A model generated the notes under the pieces. The model had not been told where the DNA came from. It did no database searches and saw only the letters and a list, made by a program, of their open reading frames with translations. Of a DNA stretch of 41,432 nucleotides, positions 8,022 to 14,281 are shown in pieces (position 1 is the stretch's first letter; each line of letters opens with the position of its first letter). The translations under genes and the position numbers were made by a program. Source of the stretch: Ramlibacter sp. (GTDB lineage Bacteria > Pseudomonadota > Gammaproteobacteria > Burkholderiales > Burkholderiaceae_C); assembly GCF_028292805.1 (NCBI RefSeq), contig NZ_JAQGLS010000224.1:1-41432 (forward strand), in the 5' to 3' direction.

Positions 8022-8867
8022 ATGAAACGCCGCCTGCTCCTTGCCGCCGCCTTTGCGGGCCTGCTCACCATGGGCTGCTCGTCGCTGGACGAACGGCAGC
8101 GCGAATGGATCTTCCAGCCCAGCGACCGCAGCTGGGGCGCCGGCGCCGAACTGGCGCGCGACATGCAGGACGTGTGGATCCCGTTCCACTCGCGCGTGAC
8201 CGATGGCCAGGCGAAGCTGCACGGCCTGTGGCTGGCGGCCGAACGCAACCCCGAGGCGGCGCCGGTGCTGCTTTACCTGCACGGCGCCAAGTGGAACGTC
8301 ACCGGCTCGGCCCAGCGCATCCGGCGCATGCAGGACCTGGGTTTTTCGGTGCTGGCGATCGACTACCGCGGCTTCGGCAGGAGCAGCCCCGGCCTGCCGT
8401 CCGAGGAGATGGCCTACGAGGACGCGAAGGCGGCCTGGGACTGGGTGGGCAAGGAACACGCCGCGCGCGCGCGCTACATCTTCGGCCATTCGCTGGGCGG
8501 CGCCGTCGCCATCGACCTGGCCAGCCGGGTCGACGACGAGCAAGGCGTCATCGTGGAGGGCACCTTCACCTCGATCCCGGACGTCGCCAGCTCCATGAAG
8601 TACGGCTGGCTGCCGCTGGGCCCGCTGATCACGCAGCGCTTCGACTCGGTCAAGAAGGTGGCCAAGGTCGGCTCGCCGCTGCTGGTGGTGCATGGCGAGA
8701 ATGACCGCCTGATCCAGAGCGCCCTGGGCCGCCGGCTGTACGAAGCCGCCACCGGCCGCAAGCACTTCATGCTGGTCGAGGGCGGCTCGCACCACAGCAC
8801 CATGGCCGTGGGCGTGGCGCAGTACCGCGCCGCCCTGGCCGACTTCTTCAGCCTCGACAACCGCTAG
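8022..8867 (+). CDS. alpha/beta-hydrolase lipoprotein
   Basis: The protein has 281 residues. It starts with a lipoprotein signal ending LLTMGC (Cys19). The alpha/beta-hydrolase fold follows, with oxyanion-hole strand LLYLHGAKWN, nucleophile elbow GHSLGG (Ser157), acid in VVHGENDRL (Asp228) and base in EGGSHHS (His257 or His258). It resembles the BEM46/FrsA-like serine hydrolases attached to membranes; the substrate is unknown. ATG at 8022 gives the signal peptide at the N-terminus. It converges on aroD with a one-base gap between stop codons and shares no visible operon partner. Confidence 0.88.
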   Translation: MKRRLLLAAAFAGLLTMGCSSLDERQREWIFQPSDRSWGAGAELARDMQDVWIPFHSRVTDGQAKLHGLWLAAERNPEAAPVLLYLHGAKWNVTGSAQRIRRMQDLGFSVLAIDYRGFGRSSPGLPSEEMAYEDAKAAWDWVGKEHAARARYIFGHSLGGAVAIDLASRVDDEQGVIVEGTFTSIPDVASSMKYGWLPLGPLITQRFDSVKKVAKVGSPLLVVHGENDRLIQSALGRRLYEAATGRKHFMLVEGGSHHSTMAVGVAQYRAALADFFSLDNR

Positions 8868-8868
8868 G

Positions 8869-9654
8869 TCATGTGCCCGCGGCGCCGGCGGCACGGGCCA
8901 GCACGGCCAGTCCGGCCCGCACGTCGGCGATCGGCATCTGCCCCGGCGCGGACGCCGCCGCCCCGACGGCGAAGGTCAGCGCCGAGCCGAAGGCGCCGCC
9001 GCACAGGCGGCTGACGGCGCCCAACGGCCCCATGGCCATGCTGACCACCGGGATCTCCAGTTGCGCGCTGGCCTGCAGCGTGGCCCCGAGCAAGGCATGC
9101 ACGTCCGCCATGGCCGCCGGCATCACGGCCACCTTGGCCACGTCGGCGCCCAGGGCCGCGGCCTGCGCGAAGCGCGCCACCAGCTCCGCGGCCGGCGGGG
9201 TGCGCTGGAAGTCGTGGAAGGACAGCACCAGCGCCACGCCATGGCGGCGCGCCGCCTCCCGCACGCGGGCGACGTCGGCTTCGGCGTTGGCCATCTCGAA
9301 GTCGACCAGGTCGGCCACTTCGGCGGCACACACCGCCTGGTACAGCGCCACCACCTGCGCCTCGTCCAGCGGGATGGCCTGGCCGCCTTCACGGCTGGAG
9401 CGGCGCGTGAACAGGATGGGGATGCCTTGCGCCACCTGGCGCAAGGCGCCAGCGGCAGCCAGCACCGCCGGCGTGGCGCCGATCTGCTGGAAGAAATCGA
9501 CCCGCCACTCCAGCAGGTCCGGCCGGGCCGCCACCACTTGGCGCGCCTGCGCCAGCAAGGCGTCGTGCGTGGCCGCCACGAGCGGCGCGCAGACGGCGGG
9601 AAGCCGGCCCTGGGCCAGCGGCTGGCCCTTCAGGGCAATGGGATGGAATGGCAT
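8869..9654 (-). CDS. aroD: 3-dehydroquinate dehydratase, type I
   Basis: This 261-residue (beta/alpha)8-barrel enzyme converts 3-dehydroquinate to 3-dehydroshikimate in the shikimate pathway. The Schiff-base lysine is in DVAKVAVMP (Lys174) and the catalytic His in SFHDF (His147). The N-terminal EWRVDFF and FTRRSSREGG strands and the C-terminal SMGPLG-like (SMAMGPLGAVSRLCG) stretch are also typical. Many betaproteobacteria rely on the unrelated type II enzyme (AroQ), so this could be a second, possibly catabolic (quinate/protocatechuate) isozyme; that is inference. No other shikimate or quinate gene is adjacent. Confidence 0.93.
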   Translation of the reverse strand: MPFHPIALKGQPLAQGRLPAVCAPLVAATHDALLAQARQVVAARPDLLEWRVDFFQQIGATPAVLAAAGALRQVAQGIPILFTRRSSREGGQAIPLDEAQVVALYQAVCAAEVADLVDFEMANAEADVARVREAARRHGVALVLSFHDFQRTPPAAELVARFAQAAALGADVAKVAVMPAAMADVHALLGATLQASAQLEIPVVSMAMGPLGAVSRLCGGAFGSALTFAVGAAASAPGQMPIADVRAGLAVLARAAGAAGT

Positions 9655-9722
9655 GGAGGCTCCTGCGCGTGGGCGCGCTGGGCCGCGATTGTACGAACCT
9701 GGGCCAGGGCGCGGCCTGGTGC

Positions 9723-9929
9723 CTAGTCGCCGCGCTCGGGGCTCTCCACGTCCCGGGGCTGGTGCTGGGCGGCTGCATCGGCACTGCGACGGTCGCCGCC
9801 CCTGGGGTAGCCGAGCTTGCGCAGCTCGCGTTCCAGCAATTCCTTGCGCACGGACAGCGGCAGGGCCTCACAGGCCCAGGAGCCCGTCACTGCATCGTCC
9901 GGCCTTGCTCCAGATCGGTCACCACTCAT
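9723..9929 (-). CDS. small hypothetical protein
   Basis: This is a possible 68-residue protein starting at ATG 9929. It is charged and probably mostly helical, with a central LSVRKELLERELRKLGYPRG segment that looks like a genuine amphipathic helix, then a disordered Gln/Asp/Arg-rich tail. No Shine-Dalgarno sequence is obvious, but a TCCTACA motif lies 34 bases upstream in the correct orientation. I do not recognise a family. It could be a chance frame in GC-rich DNA. Confidence 0.35.
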   Translation of the reverse strand: MSGDRSGARPDDAVTGSWACEALPLSVRKELLERELRKLGYPRGGDRRSADAAAQHQPRDVESPERGD

Positions 9930-9963
9930 GAAACGAAATATTGCACGGGCCGCTCGGCATGGT

Positions 9964-9970
9964 TGTAGGA
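9964..9970 (-). promoter_or_regulatory. TCCTACA motif upstream of small hypothetical gene
   Basis: The plus strand reads TGTAGGA, so the motif points toward the minus-strand gene at 9929. It is part of the seven-copy set described in the findings. Confidence 0.3.
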
Positions 9971-10025
9971 CCAGCCACAGCTTGCTGTACGCGCTATCCC
10001 ACAAGGAGGTTTCACGGCAGGTTTG

Positions 10026-10412
10026 TCAAGGTCCGGAATTCTCGCGGCTGGCCAATGCATCGCACCAGGCGATGAACCCCGCGGTATCGCTCTTTTCGAA
10101 CACCGCGTCGGCGCCCAGTTCGATGCAGTGCTGGCGCACGCCGGGGCTGGCGTAGCTGCTGAACACCACGATGCGACCGCCGCTCGGGTCGTTCCTGCAA
10201 TTGCGGATGACGTTCATGCCGGCGCCCTGCTCGAGCACCAGGTCGACGACGGCGAGGTCCCATTGCCCGGCGTTGTCCTGCAGCCAGAGGCCGGCCTCCG
10301 CTTCGGTGCCCGCCGTCGCCACCACGCGAAAGCCACCCAGCGATCCGAACAGGTCGGTCATCAGCCCGCGCATCCGCTCGAGGTCCTCCACAAGGAACAC
10401 CCGCAAGTCCAA
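10026..10412 (-). CDS. stand-alone response regulator receiver (REC) protein, copy 1
   Basis: This 128-residue protein is a single CheY-like receiver without an output domain. It has FLVED (acid pocket Glu9/Asp10), phospho-acceptor Asp57 in WDLAVVDLVLEQG, Ser in VVFSSY and the conserved Lys in AVFEKS. The start is a TTG at 10412: no ATG or GTG exists before the in-frame stop at 10436, and CGGAGAC lies 8 bases upstream. It is a close paralog of the receiver at 12794-13189 and more distantly of that at 32097-32513. Its partner is unknown. It could act as a phosphate shuttle or sink, or by protein contact. No kinase is adjacent. Confidence 0.88.
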   Translation of the reverse strand: MDLRVFLVEDLERMRGLMTDLFGSLGGFRVVATAGTEAEAGLWLQDNAGQWDLAVVDLVLEQGAGMNVIRNCRNDPSGGRIVVFSSYASPGVRQHCIELGADAVFEKSDTAGFIAWCDALASRENSGP

Positions 10413-10435
10413 TTCCGTGTCTCCGTGTTGACGTC

Positions 10436-10455
10436 ACGGCGTGATTCTGGCGCGC
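10436..10455 (-). promoter_or_regulatory. promoter-like box shared by receiver copies 1 and 2
   Basis: The plus strand reads CGGCGTGATTCTGGCGC; on the minus strand this gives CAGAAT, a plausible -10 element. The inner AGAATC ends 30 bases before the TTG start. The same box at the same distance precedes receiver copy 2 (13214-13232). Confidence 0.4.
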
Positions 10456-10497
10456 CGCATGCGCCTTTTCCTGTTACCGGAAACAACTCGGTGTTCG

Positions 10498-10504
10498 TCC
10501 TACA
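10498..10504 (+). promoter_or_regulatory. TCCTACA motif upstream of miaA
   Basis: The sequence GTCCTACAGG lies 50 bases before the miaA ATG and is oriented toward it. It could alternatively influence the divergent receiver gene. Confidence 0.3.
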
Positions 10505-10554
10505 GGCTGCCCCGGGCGACGGCGCCGGTCCCTCATCTGCTAACCTGCGCGTCG

Positions 10555-11490
10555 ATGTCCAAGCGCGCCCTGCCTGCCACGCTGGCCCTGGCCGGGCCGA
10601 CCGCCTCGGGCAAGACCGCCGGTGCGTTGCTGCTCGCCCAAGCCCTCGATGCCGAGATCGTCAGCGTCGATTCGGCGCTGGTCTACCGCGGCATGGACAT
10701 CGGCACCGCCAAGCCGACGGCCGCCGAACGGGCCGCCGTCCCGCACCACCTGATCGACATCCGCAACCCCGCGCAGACCTACAGTGCCGCGGAGTTCGCC
10801 GCCGACGCGGTGCGGCTGGCGCAAGCCATCCGCGCGCGCGGCCGGCGCGTGCTGCTGGTGGGCGGCACCATGCTGTACTTCAAGGCCTTGTTCGACGGAC
10901 TCGACGCGATGCCGCCGGCCGACGCGCAGCTGCGCGCGGCGATCGAGGCCCAGGCGCGCAGCGAAGGCTGGCCGGCGTTGCACGCCCAGCTCGCCGTCGT
11001 GGATGCCGTCACCGCCGCGCGGCTGGCGCCCAACGACGCGCAGCGCATCCAGCGCGCGCTGGAAGTGGTGCGCGCCACCGGCCGGCCGCTTTCCAGCTTC
11101 CATACCGGCGAGCGGCGCGGCCCGTTGCCGGCCGACCTGTTCCTGTCGCTCGAACCCACCGACCGCAGCTGGCTGCACGAGCGCATCGGCCGCCGCTTCG
11201 ACGCCATGTTGGACCATGGATTCCTCGACGAAGTGCGGGCGCTGCGTGCGCGCGGTGACCTGCACCCGGACCTGCCCAGCATGCGCTGCGTGGGCTATCG
11301 GCAGGCGTGGGAGGCGCTGGACACCGGCGCGCCGCTGGCCGTGCTGCGCGAGCGCGGCGTCGCGGCCACGCGCCAGCTGGCCAAGCGCCAGCTCACCTGG
11401 CTGCGCGCGATGCCGGCGCGGCAGGTGATCGCCTGCGATGCCCCCGACGTCGCACGGCAGCTGCTGCGGGCAGTGGGGTTGGCGCCGTGA
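10555..11490 (+). CDS. miaA: tRNA dimethylallyltransferase
   Basis: This 311-residue enzyme transfers dimethylallyl from DMAPP to N6 of A37 in tRNAs reading UNN codons. It has the P-loop GPTASGKT near residues 14-21, [19 protein letters not shown] and PHHLIDI substrate segments, [11 protein letters not shown], and the C-terminal [13 protein letters not shown] motif. ATG at 10555 begins the conserved N-terminus; longer in-frame starts add unrelated residues. The stop overlaps the start of the next ABC ATPase gene by one base (TGATG), so the two are likely translated together. mutL nearby fits the common mutL-miaA neighbourhood, here separated by a few kilobases. Confidence 0.97.
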   Translation: MSKRALPATLALAGPTASGKTAGALLLAQALDAEIVSVDSALVYRGMDIGTAKPTAAERAAVPHHLIDIRNPAQTYSAAEFAADAVRLAQAIRARGRRVLLVGGTMLYFKALFDGLDAMPPADAQLRAAIEAQARSEGWPALHAQLAVVDAVTAARLAPNDAQRIQRALEVVRATGRPLSSFHTGERRGPLPADLFLSLEPTDRSWLHERIGRRFDAMLDHGFLDEVRALRARGDLHPDLPSMRCVGYRQAWEALDTGAPLAVLRERGVAATRQLAKRQLTWLRAMPARQVIACDAPDVARQLLRAVGLAP

Positions 11491-12137
11491 TGCTGCAAGT
11501 GCGCGGCCTGGCCAAGCGCTACGGCGACACCACGGTCTTTCGGGACGTGTCGCTGTCGGTGGCGGCCGGCGAATTCGTCGCCATCGTCGGCGAGTCCGGC
11601 GTCGGCAAGTCGACGCTGCTCAATTGCATGGCGGGGCTGGACAGCTGGGACGCCGGCAGCATCGCCATCGCCGGCGCCGACCTGGGAACGCTGGCCGACG
11701 CGCAACGCGCGTTGCTGCGGCGCGCCCGGCTGGGATTCGTGTTCCAGGCCTTCCACGTGCTGCCGCACCTGGACGTGACGCAGAACGTCGGCCTGCCCTT
11801 GTTGCTGCTGCAGCGACCGGATGCGGCGCGGGTGGCCGCGATGCTGGAGGCCGTCGGTCTGGCCGGGCTCGGGGCGCGGCTGCCGCAGGAGTTGAGCGGC
11901 GGGCAACTGCAACGGGTGGCGATCGCGCGCGCGCTGGTGCATCGCCCCAGCCTGCTGCTGGCCGACGAGCCCACCGGCAACCTGGATCCGGCCACCGCGG
12001 CCCGCGTGATGCAAGTGCTGCGCGAGCAGGCGCGCGAAACCGGCGCGGCGCTGGTGCTGGTGACCCACTCCAGCGCCGCCGCCGGCCGCGCCGACCGCCT
12101 CCTGCAGCTGCGCAGCGACGGCATCGGCGCCGGCTGA
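11490..12137 (+). CDS. ABC transporter ATP-binding protein (LolD/MacB type)
   Basis: This 215-residue single nucleotide-binding domain has Walker A GESGVGKST (34-42), Q-loop FVFQAFHVLPHLDVTQNV, signature LSGGQLQR, Walker B LLLADEPT and switch histidine VTHSS. The LTHLDV/TQNV region is typical of the LolD/MacB/FtsE class that works with FtsX-like permeases. The natural partner is the FtsX-type permease at 14282-16798, which is followed by an AttH protein. The three would form an AttEFGH-like set acting on envelope lipids or lipoproteins (inference). In this window the ATPase gene is separated from permease and AttH by about 2.1 kb of genes, three of them on the opposite strand. Confidence 0.92.
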   Translation: MLQVRGLAKRYGDTTVFRDVSLSVAAGEFVAIVGESGVGKSTLLNCMAGLDSWDAGSIAIAGADLGTLADAQRALLRRARLGFVFQAFHVLPHLDVTQNVGLPLLLLQRPDAARVAAMLEAVGLAGLGARLPQELSGGQLQRVAIARALVHRPSLLLADEPTGNLDPATAARVMQVLREQARETGAALVLVTHSSAAAGRADRLLQLRSDGIGAG

Positions 12138-12218
12138 GGGCTGCCTGCCGTCATTTCACGGGATGTGCGGCCTTGCTCGCACCACCCCACCAGCAATCGG
12201 CGCAGGGTGCCCGCGACC

Positions 12219-12797
12219 TCAGGGCGCCTGCAGCCCCAGGCGCTGCGCCAGCACCGGCGTGGCCACCGAACCTTCGATCACGACGATCTCGCCGCTGTGG
12301 GCATGGCGCGCCACGACGGTGGGCACGCTGCCGAAGCCCAAGCGCGTCATCAGCGCGGTGTTGCGCTTGACCGCCTCTTGCTGCGCCTGGGCGGCGGCGC
12401 GCGGGCCGATGCCGCCGCGCTGTTCGCGCAGAGACACCTCGTGCTGGTCCATCGCCGCCACCGGATCGGTGGCCGACAGCAGCGCGGCGCCTTGCAGCGT
12501 GCTCTTGTCGTTGAGCAGGCCGACCGGGATCCAGACGAAACGCGCCTGGGTTCGCAGCGGCCGCGCCGCCATCCACAGCGCCGCGCAGTGCGGGCACTGC
12601 GGGTCGAAAAAAACGTAGGCGGTGCGGGCCAGCGCGGCGGCGCCGAGGGTGAAGCCTTGCGCCTCGGCGGCGATGGCCTCGATGGAGACACGCGCGCCGG
12701 CAGCCGCGACGGATGCGCCGCCCCCGGTGGCGGGCGCCTCCTTGCAGCCGGCCAGTGCGAGGCCGGTGATTGCAGCCAGCAGCAGGCGGCGCTTCAC
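12219..12797 (-). CDS. thioredoxin-fold lipoprotein (DsbG/DsbC-like, no dimerisation domain)
   Basis: The protein has 192 residues. It starts at a GTG overlapping the receiver gene stop by four bases (GTGA). It carries the signal VKRRLLLAAITGLALAGC with lipobox Cys18. The active site is FFDPQCPHC (Cys68, Cys71), as in DsbC/DsbG, and the cis-Pro loop is GSVPTVV. The N-terminal cystatin-like dimerisation domain of DsbC/DsbG is missing. It probably acts as a periplasmic disulfide isomerase or reductant tethered to a membrane; redox polarity cannot be read from sequence. Translational coupling to a cytoplasmic receiver domain is unusual. Confidence 0.85.
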   Translation of the reverse strand: MKRRLLLAAITGLALAGCKEAPATGGGASVAAAGARVSIEAIAAEAQGFTLGAAALARTAYVFFDPQCPHCAALWMAARPLRTQARFVWIPVGLLNDKSTLQGAALLSATDPVAAMDQHEVSLREQRGGIGPRAAAQAQQEAVKRNTALMTRLGFGSVPTVVARHAHSGEIVVIEGSVATPVLAQRLGLQAP

Positions 12798-13189
12798 GGC
12801 GCGTTCGCCGCGCAACCATCGAGCTCGGCGCAATAGGCCAGGAAGCCCTGCATCTCGCTGGTCTTGGAGAACACCGCATCGGCGCCCAGGTTCAGGCAGT
12901 GCTGGCGGATGCCGTCGCTGGCGTAGTCGCTGAACACCACCACCCGGCCGCCGCTGCGATCGGCTTCGGCGCGGGCATGCGCGATCAGGCGCATGCCGGT
13001 GCCCTGCTCGAGCACCAGGTCGATCACGGCCAGGTCCCACCCATCCGGGTGGTCGTCGAGCCACAGGCGGGCTTCGGCCTCGGTGCGGACGATGCCGGCA
13101 ATGACGAGGTCGCCCACGCTTGCCAGCAGGTCGGTCAGCAGGCCATGCACTTGCGGCATGTCCTCGACCAGGAATACACGAACGGTCAC
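12794..13189 (-). CDS. stand-alone response regulator receiver (REC) protein, copy 2
   Basis: The protein has 131 residues. Receiver hallmarks are FLVED, phospho-acceptor Asp57 in WDLAVIDLVLEQG, VVFSDY and AVFSKT (Lys). It starts at GTG 13189 with AGAGAGG upstream; the following residues VRVFLVED align exactly with copy 1. Most of the chain is alignable to copy 1, including TEAEA, LVLEQG, SGGR(I/V)VVFS.YAS and RQHC..LGADAVF, so the two are recent paralogs. There is no output domain. It is followed by and coupled to the DsbG-like lipoprotein gene. Cognate kinase unknown; the hybrid kinase at 29.6 kb or the PAS kinase at 27 kb are candidates only by co-occurrence. Confidence 0.88.
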   Translation of the reverse strand: MTVRVFLVEDMPQVHGLLTDLLASVGDLVIAGIVRTEAEARLWLDDHPDGWDLAVIDLVLEQGTGMRLIAHARAEADRSGGRVVVFSDYASDGIRQHCLNLGADAVFSKTSEMQGFLAYCAELDGCAANAP

Positions 13190-13213
13190 GCGTCCAGCCT
13201 CTCTTGCTGCAAT

Positions 13214-13232
13214 CGACGGGATTCTAGGCGCA
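13214..13232 (-). promoter_or_regulatory. promoter-like box upstream of receiver copy 2
   Basis: The plus strand reads CGACGGGATTCTAGGCGC; the minus strand gives TAGAAT, one mismatch from a sigma-70 -10 hexamer. The inner AGAATC lies 30 bases before the GTG start, the same spacing as at receiver copy 1, whose box differs at only a few positions. Confidence 0.45.
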
Positions 13233-13245
13233 GCGCATTGCCGAG

Positions 13246-13515
13246 CTAATCCGCACGCACTTCGGCCCGCACCTGCTCGAGCAGCTCGCACACTTGCGAC
13301 AGGTCTTCGGCCGCCTGCTGCACCTTGCGCTCGAGCACCTCGTTCTGCGCGATGGCCCAGGCGACGTCGCCGGTGCGCTGCGTGGGTGGCAGGTGGCGAT
13401 CGAGCGCGCGGTGGGTCAGGCCCAGTTCGGCGCTGGCGACCTCGAGTTCGCGTTGCACCTCGTCGGTCCTGCTGCAGGCTTCGTCGATCGGGCTGGTGGG
13501 GGTCTCTGTGGACAT
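13246..13515 (-). CDS. small coiled-coil hypothetical protein
   Basis: The protein has 89 residues, is acidic, Glu/Gln/Ala-rich and predicted helical, with heptad-like leucine spacing (LEVASAELGL, VLERKVQQAAEDLSQVCELLEQV). It has no signal peptide or membrane segment and a single Cys. ATG at 13515 is preceded by GAGAG. I do not recognise a named family. It sits upstream of receiver copy 2 in the same direction, 57 bases away, and divergently from the hemerythrin gene, so a role in the same stress/signalling block is possible but unproven. Confidence 0.65.
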   Translation of the reverse strand: MSTETPTSPIDEACSRTDEVQRELEVASAELGLTHRALDRHLPPTQRTGDVAWAIAQNEVLERKVQQAAEDLSQVCELLEQVRAEVRAD

Positions 13516-13670
13516 GGGGACTCTCGCTGTTTCGAGATCGAAAGATTAGGCCGCGGGCAACGGCTCAACCGTCAGGCGAACGCTCAGCTTGCGGCCAGAA
13601 CGGCGCGTACGGCGCGCACCGCAATCGCCGGATGCAGGTCAGCCGCGCGCCACCGCAGCTGCCGATATTT

Positions 13671-13677
13671 TCCTACA
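13671..13677 (+). promoter_or_regulatory. TCCTACA motif upstream of hemerythrin gene
   Basis: The sequence TTTTCCTACACGGCG lies 52 bases before the ATG at 13730 and points toward it, in the divergent gap with the coiled-coil gene. Confidence 0.4.
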
Positions 13678-13729
13678 CGGCGTAGCGCGGCGGCTGACCA
13701 TGATGGGCCTCCTTACCAAGGAGAACGAG

Positions 13730-14215
13730 ATGGCGACACGTGGCGAAAAAGATGCTTGCGACCTGCTGGATGCGGACCACCGCGCGGTCAAGAGGATGTT
13801 CAAGGAGTACGAGGAGCTGACGGGCTCGCGTTCCAAGAGCGCGGCGCAGAAGAAGACCGACCTGGCGGCCCAGATCTGCACCGAGCTGAAGGCGCATGCA
13901 CAGATCGAGGAAGAGATCTTCTACCCGGCTCTGCGCGCAGTGAACAAGGACACCGACCTGCTGGCCGAAGCCGAAGTGGAACACGCGTCCGCCAAAGACC
14001 TGATCGCCCAGATCGAAGCCGGCATGGCGCAGCCCGGCGAGATGTTCGACGCCAAGGTGAAGGTGCTGGGCGAATACATCGACCACCATGTCAAGGAAGA
14101 GCGCAACGAAATCTTCCCCAAGGCGCGCTCGGCCCGCAAGCTGGACCTGATCGCCATGCGCGAGCAGCTGGCCACGCGCAAGGAAGAACTGATGGGCACG
14201 CTGGAAGAGGCTTGA
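13730..14215 (+). CDS. hemerythrin HHE domain protein
   Basis: This 161-residue four-helix protein has the iron ligands of the HHE family: His17 in DADHRAV, His56 with Glu60/61 in AHAQIEEEIFYP, His85 in VEHASAKD, and His119/His120 with Glu124 in YIDHHVKEERNEIFP. Such proteins bind a diiron centre and are linked to O2, NO or iron stress. ATG at 13730 is preceded by a perfect AAGGAG at 7 bases; the upstream in-frame ATGs at 13700 and 13703 lack one. It stands alone between the divergent coiled-coil gene and the FtsX permease, with a strong hairpin following. Confidence 0.93.
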   Translation: MATRGEKDACDLLDADHRAVKRMFKEYEELTGSRSKSAAQKKTDLAAQICTELKAHAQIEEEIFYPALRAVNKDTDLLAEAEVEHASAKDLIAQIEAGMAQPGEMFDAKVKVLGEYIDHHVKEERNEIFPKARSARKLDLIAMREQLATRKEELMGTLEEA

Positions 14216-14216
14216 C

Positions 14217-14253
14217 GCTGCCTTCCCGGGCTCGACCCGGGAACCCAGGCAGC
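14217..14253 (+). terminator. hairpin after hemerythrin gene, REP-like
   Basis: A nested palindrome, GCTGCCT...AGGCAGC, encloses TTCCCGGG-CTCGA-CCCGGGAA directly after the stop codon. There is no T run. The core resembles the intergenic repeats at 692 and 5745, so it may be a repeat copy serving as terminator. Confidence 0.45.
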
Positions 14254-14281
14254 GGTGCGCTTGCGCAGCGGACAATGCGCC

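Noticed and set aside
3874-8025. Very long open frames (over 1000 codons) opposite or alongside mutL and the large lipoprotein
   Set aside because: Their translations are Arg/Ala/Gly/Pro-rich with no domain and mirror the codon bias of the real genes; the real frames have clear family motifs.
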